From an uncultured Bacteroidales bacterium (GTDB lineage: Bacteria > Bacteroidota > Bacteroidia > Bacteroidales > Paludibacteraceae): DNA of 46,716 nucleotides. The translations under genes and the position numbers were made by a program. The stretch covers positions 1 through 46,716 of the forward strand of contig CADBVL010000005.1 of the NCBI GenBank assembly GCA_902798015.1, given 5' to 3'. The notes under the pieces were generated by a model. That model was not told where the DNA came from. It searched no databases and saw only the letters and a program-made list of their open reading frames with translations. How positions within the stretch are numbered: the first letter of the stretch is position 1; each line of letters opens with the position of its first letter. Positions 18,286 through 24,717 of the stretch are shown here, one piece after another.

Positions 18286-19752
18286 TTAATGTATTATTTT
18301 TCCATATAAATCAAACTCTTCCGCCTTTATGATTTCTACGTCGTAGAACTCTCCAATTTTCAACTCTTCAACTTCTCTCAACTCTAAACTCTCAACTCCC
18401 AACTTTTCAATCAACACCTCGCAATCCACTTCGGGACTGTCATATTGGGTTCGTCCGATCCAATAGTCGCCGTCTTCCCGATCGATGATCACGCGTTCTT
18501 TCTTGCCAACACGTTGTGCCATCAACTCCGCACTGATCTCCTGTTGGATTGCCATCAACTCCGACACTCGACGCTCTTTCACTTCTTGCGGCACGTCATC
18601 CTTATAGTGTTGGTTTGCATACGTGCCTTCTTCGTCCGAATAGGCAAAACAACCCATCCGCTCAAAACGCATTTCTCTTACCCAGGACTTCAACGCTTCA
18701 AAATCTTCCTCTGTCTCACCCGGATGACCCACTAACAGCGTCGTCCGTATGCAAATACTCGGTACGCGCTCGCGAATCTTCTTGATCAACGCGTCCTGTT
18801 CGGCCCGGGTAATGTGTCTGCGCATCAAACCCAACATGTGGTCCGTGCAGTGTTGTAGGGCGATGTCCAGATATTTGCATACATTCGCATGCCGCGCCAT
18901 CACATCCAGTAACTCCTCCGGGAAATCAGTCGGGTAGGCGTAATGCAACCGAATCCATTCCACTCCTTCTATCTGCGCCATCCTGTCAATCAGTTCCGGC
19001 AACAAATGTTTTTTTGTCTCCCTTTCCTTTAGGGAGGGGTTGGGGGTAGGCTTTATATCCAACCCGTAACTGCTCAAATCCTGCGCGATGACGTTCAGCT
19101 CCTTGACACCTTGACTCACTAGCCATTTCACTTCTTGCAGGATCTCATCCATAGGCCGGCTGGTGTGCCTTCCGGTAATCAACGGAATAGCGCAGTAAGA
19201 ACACATCCGGTTACAACCTTCGCTGATCTTCACATAAGCATAGTGCTTGGGTGTGGTCAATTTTCTTTCAAACCCTGCGCACGTCTTGACTTCCGGTTCT
19301 GGCAAGCGCGTGTCCTCACTCAAAACCGTGTGGAGCGGTTGGGGAACGTGGAACCGGAGTCCGGGGCAGGACGTTTTTGATGAGGATGGAGCGCTTGTGG
19401 CCAAGTAGTCGATCATATGTAGGAAGTCAAACTTCCCGTAGTATGCGTCCACTTCCGGCAACTCTGCTTCCAACTCTGCGCGGTAGCGCTCACTCAGACA
19501 ACCCATCACAATCAACAGCCTTAACTTCCCCTTTTTCTTCCGTTCGGCCATCTGCAGGATCATGTTGATGCTCTCTTCTTTCGCATCGCCGATAAAACCG
19601 CAGGTGTTGATTACGCATACTTCCCCTTTCGGTTCTGCCGGATCGTGCACGCACTTCCATCCGGCCGCTTCTAACTGCCGCATCACCCGCTCTGCATCTA
19701 CCAGATTCTTCGAGCACCCTAACGTTATAAAGTCAATAACTCCCTGCTTCAC
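18286..19752 (-). CDS. rimO: RimO-like ribosomal protein S12 methylthiotransferase with inserted segments
   Basis: The GTG at 19752 gives an N-terminus (MKQGVIDFITLGCSKN) like that of the family; a GTG at 19800 would add 16 residues. Domains: MTTase part with Cys13, Cys51 and Cys85; radical-SAM motif CNRMCSYC (Cys180, 184, 187); C-terminal TRAM domain. It adds a methylthio group to Asp of ribosomal protein S12 using two iron-sulfur clusters. At about 488 residues it is some 50 longer than usual. The extra length lies at residues about 121-164 (from APSSSKTSC to AGFERK), at 235-248 (PTPNPSLKERETKK, the palindromic element) and in a heptamer-rich stretch in the TRAM domain (GVESLELREVEELKIG). 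All insertions keep the frame and avoid the motifs, so the enzyme may work. Confidence 0.9.
   Translation of the reverse strand: MKQGVIDFITLGCSKNLVDAERVMRQLEAAGWKCVHDPAEPKGEVCVINTCGFIGDAKEESINMILQMAERKKKGKLRLLIVMGCLSERYRAELEAELPEVDAYYGKFDFLHMIDYLATSAPSSSKTSCPGLRFHVPQPLHTVLSEDTRLPEPEVKTCAGFERKLTTPKHYAYVKISEGCNRMCSYCAIPLITGRHTSRPMDEILQEVKWLVSQGVKELNVIAQDLSSYGLDIKPTPNPSLKERETKKHLLPELIDRMAQIEGVEWIRLHYAYPTDFPEELLDVMARHANVCKYLDIALQHCTDHMLGLMRRHITRAEQDALIKKIRERVPSICIRTTLLVGHPGETEEDFEALKSWVREMRFERMGCFAYSDEEGTYANQHYKDDVPQEVKERRVSELMAIQQEISAELMAQRVGKKERVIIDREDGDYWIGRTQYDSPEVDCEVLIEKLGVESLELREVEELKIGEFYDVEIIKAEEFDLYGKIIH
18355..18412. repeat. Degenerate heptamer array in the rimO TRAM-coding region
   Basis: The plus strand reads TTTTCAAC, TCTTCAAC, TTCTCTCAAC, TCTAAAC, TCTCAAC, TCCCAAC, then TTTTCAATCAAC. 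The central units are exactly 7 bp. The array encodes the Glu/Leu-rich stretch of the TRAM domain. Confidence 0.7.
19017..19051. repeat. Palindromic GC-rich mini-element, copy 2 (in frame in rimO)
   Basis: Core CTCCCTTTCCTTTAGGGAG with the same CTCCCT/AGGGAG arms as copy 1 and a following GGGTTGGGGGTAGG. rimO reads it as PTPNPSLKERE, a different frame from that used in copy 1. Confidence 0.75.
19261..19392. repeat. In-frame ~130-bp inserted segment in rimO with inverted repeats
   Basis: This stretch encodes about 44 residues without counterpart in the RimO proteins I know. It holds imperfect inverted repeats: TTCCGGTTC near 19291 against GAACCGGAGTC near 19351, and AACCG against CGGTT around 19324-19340. 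The layout resembles palindromic elements that insert in frame. The boundaries are approximate. Confidence 0.55.
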
Positions 19753-19771
19753 TCTTTTTCGTCTTTCCTTC

Positions 19772-19791
19772 CTCGCGCATAATTGCGCGAG
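19772..19791. other. Perfect hairpin between recQ and rimO
   Basis: CTCGCGCA and TGCGCGAG form an 8-bp stem around a TAAT loop. It lies between the recQ stop (19804) and the preferred rimO start (19752). There is no T-run, so it is not a standard terminator; it may affect rimO translation or mRNA processing. Confidence 0.7.
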
Positions 19792-19803
19792 CCCTTTCAC
19801 CTT

Positions 19804-21987
19804 TTAATTCCCCAGGTCGCAATGGAATTTCAGCCTTACCAGCCGTACGTGCATCTCATCGTAGTAGTCTTCGCCCAGTTCCTCCATCGCCTTACGGATA
19901 TTATCATCGTCGGCATTCTTGAAATAGTCGTATATCTCTTCCTCCTCGTCGGGGTCGAGCACCTCTTGAATAAAGTAGTTGATGTCGATCTTCGTGCCGG
20001 AGAAGACAATCGCCTCCAACTCGTCCATCATCTCTTCCATGGACATACCGCAACTCTCTGCCAAGTCGTCCAGGTCGACGCGGCGATCGATGGCCTGAAT
20101 GATCTGTTTCTTGCGGGTGGATTTTTTCGCTACCGTGCGGATACGCATGTCGTCCGGACGGATGATTTCGTTTTCCTCCACGTACTCCTTGATGACGCGC
20201 AGGAACTCGTCGCCATAACGCTTCGCTTTCGCCACGCCCACACCGGGGATGGTCAGCAACTCCTCCATCGTGATCGGATATGTCGTCGCCATGGCTTCCA
20301 GACTCGGGTCCTGGAAGATAACAAATGGCGGTACATCATTCTTCTTCGCTACCTTGCGGCGGATGTCCTTCAATATTGCGAACAATACCTCATCGGCTGC
20401 CGCGCAGGTGGCTGCTGCGCCGTCCATCAGATCGTCTTCGTCATTCTGGATCTCAATCGGCACCTCGAATTTACCGGGCTTGCGGATGAATTTCGTTCCT
20501 TCTTTCGTCAACTTCAGGTCACCGTACGAGTCGACATCTTTCTTGAGCATGCCTACTACCAGCGCCTGACGGATGATGGCGTGCAGCGTGCTCTCTTCTT
20601 CATCACTCGCCGCACCGAAATTCTCCAACTCGTCATGGTGGTAACTCATCACCTCCGCCGTCTGGTTACCATGAAGGATATCTACGATATGCTCCGCTTT
20701 TTGTTTTTCTTTTACCTGCTGAATGGTCTCCAAAGTCAACTGCAGCAACTCACTCGCATCCACCTGTTTGTATGTTTTGCGGCAGTTGTCGCAGTTACCG
20801 CATTTCTCCTCCGTGTATTCCTCGCCGAAATAGTGCAGCAGTAACTTGCGGCGGCAAATAGTACTCTCTGCATAACTCTGTGTCTCGAAAAGCAATTGGT
20901 TTCCGATACCTATTTCCTTGGGCGTCTTGCCTTGCTGAAAACGGCGTAAACGCTCGATGTCGTCCGGCGAATAGAAACAGATACATTGTCCTTCGCCGCC
21001 GTCACGTCCCGCGCGACCTGTCTCTTGGTAATAACCCTCCAGCGATTTCGGAATGTCGTAATGTACCACGAAACGTACGTCCGGCTTGTCGATTCCCATA
21101 CCGAACGCGATGGTAGCTACGATGACTTGCACCTCTTCCATCAGGAACGCGTCTTGGTTCGCGGAGCGCGTAGCGGCATCCATGCCGGCGTGGTAGGGAC
21201 GGGCGGAGATGCCGTTCACTTTCAGCACTTCCGCTAAATCCTCCACTTCCTTGCGCGCCAGGCAATAGACTATACCGCTCTTGCCTTCCATGCTGCGGAT
21301 GTAACGCACAAGGTCCTTATCGACATCCGCCGTCTTCGGCCGTACTTCGTAATACAGGTTCGGACGGTTAAAACTGCTCTTGAAAACAGTCGCGTCCGGC
21401 ATGCCGAGGTTCTTCTGGATATCTTTCTGCACTTTCGGCGTTGCCGTCGCGGTCAAGGCGATGATGGGCGCTTTGCCGATACGCTGAACCATGCTGCGGA
21501 TCTGACTGTATTCGGGACGGAAATCATGACCCCACTCGGAGATACAATGCGCCTCATCTACTGCATAAAAACTGATCTTCACTCCCTGCAGAAAGTCCAC
21601 GTTCTCATTCTTCTGCAAACTCTCAGGAGCCAGATACAGCAATTTGGTCCGGCCGCTCACTACATCCTCTTTCACCGCCGTAATCTCAGGACGACTCAGG
21701 CTCGAGTTGATGAAATGCGCCACACCCGGAACCTCCGAGTAGTTACGCATCGCATCTACCTGGTTCTTCATCAGCGCTATCAAAGGCGAGATAACAATCG
21801 CCACGCCGTCCATAATCAATGAGGGTAACTGGTAACAGAGACTCTTTCCTCCGCCGGTCGGCATCAGAACAAAGGTGTCATGTCCATCCATCACATTGCG
21901 GATGATGGCTTCCTGATTGCCTTTAAACGTGTCAAAACCGAAATGCTCCCTCAGAGCCTCTACTAACTGTTCGTGTGTTATTTCCAT
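19804..21987 (-). CDS. recQ: ATP-dependent DNA helicase RecQ
   Basis: A 727-residue 3'-5' helicase. Motifs in order: Walker A MPTGGGKSLCYQLP (about 41-54), DEAH box AVDEAHCISEWGHDFRPEYS, motif V/VI region (IATIAFGMGIDKPDVRFVVH, QETGRAGRDG), the RQC zinc site (CRRKLLLHYF and CGNCDNC) and an HRDC domain (ITMEELLTIPGVGVAKAKRY). The acidic C-terminal extension after HRDC (DLDDLAESCGMSMEEMMDEL) is common in Bacteroidota. RecQ unwinds recombination and replication intermediates. It is the first gene of the long leftward run and has its own promoter at 22050-22080. Confidence 0.95.
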   Translation of the reverse strand: MEITHEQLVEALREHFGFDTFKGNQEAIIRNVMDGHDTFVLMPTGGGKSLCYQLPSLIMDGVAIVISPLIALMKNQVDAMRNYSEVPGVAHFINSSLSRPEITAVKEDVVSGRTKLLYLAPESLQKNENVDFLQGVKISFYAVDEAHCISEWGHDFRPEYSQIRSMVQRIGKAPIIALTATATPKVQKDIQKNLGMPDATVFKSSFNRPNLYYEVRPKTADVDKDLVRYIRSMEGKSGIVYCLARKEVEDLAEVLKVNGISARPYHAGMDAATRSANQDAFLMEEVQVIVATIAFGMGIDKPDVRFVVHYDIPKSLEGYYQETGRAGRDGGEGQCICFYSPDDIERLRRFQQGKTPKEIGIGNQLLFETQSYAESTICRRKLLLHYFGEEYTEEKCGNCDNCRKTYKQVDASELLQLTLETIQQVKEKQKAEHIVDILHGNQTAEVMSYHHDELENFGAASDEEESTLHAIIRQALVVGMLKKDVDSYGDLKLTKEGTKFIRKPGKFEVPIEIQNDEDDLMDGAAATCAAADEVLFAILKDIRRKVAKKNDVPPFVIFQDPSLEAMATTYPITMEELLTIPGVGVAKAKRYGDEFLRVIKEYVEENEIIRPDDMRIRTVAKKSTRKKQIIQAIDRRVDLDDLAESCGMSMEEMMDELEAIVFSGTKIDINYFIQEVLDPDEEEEIYDYFKNADDDNIRKAMEELGEDYYDEMHVRLVRLKFHCDLGN

Positions 21988-22049
21988 ATTATGTGTTTTT
22001 CCTTTCTTCCTTTCAACTATCTACTTTCAACTCTCAACTAATTTCGGCA

Positions 22050-22080
22050 CAAAGATATATCTTTTTTTTTACATGTGCAA
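22050..22080 (-). promoter_or_regulatory. Bacteroidota-type promoter for recQ
   Basis: On the minus strand, TTG (22080-22078), 20 nt, then TATCTTTG (22057-22050). It lies 63 bp upstream of the recQ start. A degenerate TTTCAAC array (about 22011-22039) lies in the 5' leader. Confidence 0.8.
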
Positions 22081-22117
22081 GAGTTTGTGCTTTTTTTATG
22101 AAAATATGCTGTATTTT

Positions 22118-22172
22118 ATCAGAGGTATATCAGAGGTATATCAGAGGTAAGTCAGAGTTAAATCAGAGTTAT
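22118..22172. repeat. Five-unit 11-bp tandem repeat between divergent promoters
   Basis: ATCAGAGGTAT twice (22118, 22129), ATCAGAGGTAA (22140), GTCAGAGTTAA (22151) and ATCAGAGTTAT (22162). Eleven bases is about one helical turn, so each unit faces the same side of the DNA. It lies upstream of both the recQ and MFS promoters, in the 362-bp gap 21988-22349. Confidence 0.9.
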
Positions 22173-22176
22173 ATCG

Positions 22177-22254
22177 GGTTCAGAATTGTATTTGCAACCC
22201 CTTTCGGGTACGTTTTTGGGACCCTTCTGAACCTGTCTTGCGATCCTGCAAATA
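22177..22254. other. Interleaved inverted repeats, possible pseudoknot or structured RNA
   Basis: GGTTCAGAA (22177-22185) pairs perfectly with TTCTGAACC (22225-22233). TATTTGCA (22189-22196), inside that loop, pairs perfectly with TGCAAATA (22247-22254), outside it. This is the geometry of an H-type pseudoknot. Within the loop, ACCC (22197) can also pair with GGGT (22206). No promoter was found that would clearly transcribe it, so it may act as DNA. Confidence 0.55.
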
Positions 22255-22295
22255 GGAAAAATGTAACATTTTTTACAAAAAAATGCAGATACCTC

Positions 22296-22326
22296 TTGTG
22301 TATATAAAAAAAATGTTGTAATTTTG
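22296..22326 (+). promoter_or_regulatory. Bacteroidota-type promoter for the glycan-uptake locus
   Basis: TTG (22296-22298), 20 nt, TAATTTTG (22319-22326). It lies 23 bp upstream of the MFS start at 22350, giving a very short leader. Confidence 0.85.
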
Positions 22327-22349
22327 CGGCGATTTTGAAAAATAATACC

Positions 22350-23705
22350 ATGCAGAAACGAAATTTATCCTTTACGCAACTCTTTAATCTGAGTTTTGGA
22401 TTTTTCGGAGTACAAATTGCTTATGCGCTGCAGAGCGCAAACATCTCTCGTATTTTTGCTACCTTGGGTGCGGATCCGCACACGTTGAGTTTCTTCTGGA
22501 TTCTCCCGCCTTTGATGGGTATGATCGTCCAGCCGCTGGTCGGTAAGTACAGTGATAAGACATGGACCCGTCTCGGGCGTCGTAAACCCTATCTGCTCGT
22601 GGGCGCCCTCATCGCGGTGGCGGTAATGCTGTTGTTGCCTAATGCCGGTGACTTCACTTTCGCTCAATCCGCTTTTCTTGGTCTGAATGCGGCGATGTGG
22701 TTCGGGCTTTTCAGCCTCATGTTCCTGGATACGAGTATCAATATCGCCATGCAGCCGTTCAAGATGATGGTCGGCGATATGGTCAACGAAGAGCAGAAAG
22801 GTACAGCTTATGCTATCCAGTCCGCGCTCTGTAACGCCGGCTCGGTGGTCGGATACCTCTTCCCGATCTTCTTTACATGGATTGGTATTGCCAACGAGGC
22901 GCCGGATGGCGTTATCCCTGACTCTGTGAAGTGGTCCTTCTACGCCGGCGCTGCCATCCTCATCCTCTGCTCGCTTTATACCTTCGCAACGGTCAAAGAG
23001 CTTAACCCCGAGGAATACGCAGAGTTCCATGGCATCAAAGAAGATAATAAATCTGATGTCATAAATCATAAATCCGAAGAGAAGGGCTTTATTGGCCTTC
23101 TCAAGGATGCTCCTTCTGCTTTCTGGACGGTCGGTCTCGTGCAGTTCTTCTGCTGGGCGGCATTTATGTATATGTGGACGTATTCTAACGGAGCTATAGC
23201 ATCGAACTGCTACGGATGGAATGGTGTCAATGCCGCTGATTCGGCATTCCAAACCGCAGGTAACTGGGTAGGCGTCGTCTTCTGTGTTCAGGCTGTCGGA
23301 TCGCTCCTATGGGCAATGATCTTGCCTTTGCTCGAGAAATGGACCGGAAATAAAGGTGCGTACGCTATCTCGCTGCTCGTCGGAGCGATTGGATTTATCT
23401 CCATTTGGTTTGTTGCGAACCCCTACATCCTCTGGATCAGCTACGCCCTCATCGGCGCAGCTTGGGCAGCCATGCTGGCGTTGCCTTTCACCATCGTCAC
23501 CAACGCCATCAAGGGTGGAAACATGGGATATTATCTTGGTCTGTTCAACTGTACGATCTGTGTGCCGCAGATTGTCGCAGCCCTCTGCGGTGGTTTACTC
23601 CTTAAATATATATGCGCGCACGTACAAGCCGGCATGTTGGTCGTAGCCGGAGTGCTTCTTATCCTTGGTGCCGCATCGGTATTCCTGATCAAAGAAAAAG
23701 AATAA
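22350..23705 (+). CDS. MFS sugar symporter (SLC45/GPH-like)
   Basis: The start at 22350 (MQKRNLSFTQLFNLSFGFFG) is 23 bp after the promoter; a TTG at 22335 is less likely. The protein has 451 residues and about 12 membrane helices. MFS-type loop motifs include GKYSDKTWTRLGRRKPYLLVGA between helices 2 and 3 as a conserved basic loop. The fold resembles sucrose/maltose:proton symporters of the SLC45 type, often found beside Bacteroidota polysaccharide loci, where they carry oligosaccharides across the inner membrane. The central cytoplasmic loop holds KSDVINHKSEE, encoded by a heptamer array. It heads the locus that continues with the lipoprotein, SusC and SusD genes. Confidence 0.87.
   Translation: MQKRNLSFTQLFNLSFGFFGVQIAYALQSANISRIFATLGADPHTLSFFWILPPLMGMIVQPLVGKYSDKTWTRLGRRKPYLLVGALIAVAVMLLLPNAGDFTFAQSAFLGLNAAMWFGLFSLMFLDTSINIAMQPFKMMVGDMVNEEQKGTAYAIQSALCNAGSVVGYLFPIFFTWIGIANEAPDGVIPDSVKWSFYAGAAILILCSLYTFATVKELNPEEYAEFHGIKEDNKSDVINHKSEEKGFIGLLKDAPSAFWTVGLVQFFCWAAFMYMWTYSNGAIASNCYGWNGVNAADSAFQTAGNWVGVVFCVQAVGSLLWAMILPLLEKWTGNKGAYAISLLVGAIGFISIWFVANPYILWISYALIGAAWAAMLALPFTIVTNAIKGGNMGYYLGLFNCTICVPQIVAALCGGLLLKYICAHVQAGMLVVAGVLLILGAASVFLIKEKE
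23047..23074. repeat. Four-unit heptamer array inside the MFS gene
   Basis: ATAAATC (23047), TGATGTC (23054), ATAAATC (23061), ATAAATC (23068). It is read in frame as NKSDVINHKS, in the central cytoplasmic loop where added residues are tolerated. Confidence 0.8.
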
Positions 23706-23724
23706 CAAACTAAAATATCTATTT

Positions 23725-24690
23725 ATGAAAAACAAACTACTTGTAAGTGTATTCGCAATGGCGATAGCAGCTTTTGCTTTCACTGCTTGCGAGCCCCAGG
23801 TCGATGTGACAGAGGTGACTACCGACCTGTTGAAACAGACGCTACATGGCGTGAAGGATGGTACGAGCGCTGCACGTGGCTTGACTGAATTGGATGCTGA
23901 GAAACTCTACATCGCAGAGTTTGAGTTCGCGTCCAAAGATGTTAATGATCCTATCTTGTTATTCCGTCAAATCGCTTTCGGTGATGGTGCCTACATGGCA
24001 AAACAGGTGGACACGCTGACCTATGAGTATGCCGGCTGGCGTGATCAGGGTTCGGCTTTCACCTTACTCGTTAAGCCTCGCTCGGGTGAGACATTCCTCT
24101 TGACCTACAAAGGCGATGCCTTTATCGCACCGGATGGTACGGTTTATGGCGGTTCTACCGCTGCAAACGCAGCACGCGTAGAGAAATGGGAGAAAGTAAT
24201 CAACACCTTCCCAAATACCGACTGGGAGGCTACTTTCAAAGGTGATTATGTGTTGGATAGTGCCTTCAGAGATTCTATTAGAACGATTCCGAAGCCGAAG
24301 CTCCACTATGATACCATTAAGGTCTTTGATCATATGGATACAGTCGCAGCGGATACTACTTGCTTCTATAGGTTGATCTTTGAGCGTGACGTGAATACGC
24401 TCGCCAATACCGGTCATTTCTACCGCAAGGAGATTCGCTCGGAATACGATCGTGCAACCAAGGAATCAACTGTCATTAGCGAAAAGGTCTATGAGTATGA
24501 TTTCCACTGGATGTTTACCGAGGTTTCTTCGGATAAGAAGTTCACGGTGCAGTTGGCTAGCACCTCGCCGGACGTAGCGGGAGATAAACTGAGTATTTCC
24601 AAATACGAACTGGACGAAGCGGGTGTTGCCGCCAGTTTCCTCTTGGGTGGCTTGGACTACACGCGTCCTGTCGTAGTTCCCGTTCCTTAA
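23725..24690 (+). CDS. Lipoprotein of unknown function in the glycan-uptake locus
   Basis: A 321-residue protein with a lipoprotein signal (AFAFTAC, Cys21) and no recognised domain. It is rich in Thr, Asp and aromatic residues with predicted beta strands. It begins 19 bp after the MFS gene and ends 27 bp before susC. Its place suggests a surface lipoprotein that binds the substrate or assists SusC/D; this is inference from context only. No sequence motif of a glycoside hydrolase was seen. Confidence 0.75.
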   Translation: MKNKLLVSVFAMAIAAFAFTACEPQVDVTEVTTDLLKQTLHGVKDGTSAARGLTELDAEKLYIAEFEFASKDVNDPILLFRQIAFGDGAYMAKQVDTLTYEYAGWRDQGSAFTLLVKPRSGETFLLTYKGDAFIAPDGTVYGGSTAANAARVEKWEKVINTFPNTDWEATFKGDYVLDSAFRDSIRTIPKPKLHYDTIKVFDHMDTVAADTTCFYRLIFERDVNTLANTGHFYRKEIRSEYDRATKESTVISEKVYEYDFHWMFTEVSSDKKFTVQLASTSPDVAGDKLSISKYELDEAGVAASFLLGGLDYTRPVVVPVP

Positions 24691-24717
24691 ATTTAACAGT
24701 CAAAATCATTCGCAACA

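Noticed and set aside
19783-20844. A 353-residue open frame antisense to recQ
   Set aside because: It overlaps the conserved RQC and HRDC coding region of recQ and shows no recognisable protein features.
22118-22172. CRISPR array
   Set aside because: Units are 11 bp and directly adjacent, with no spacers and no cas genes in the window.
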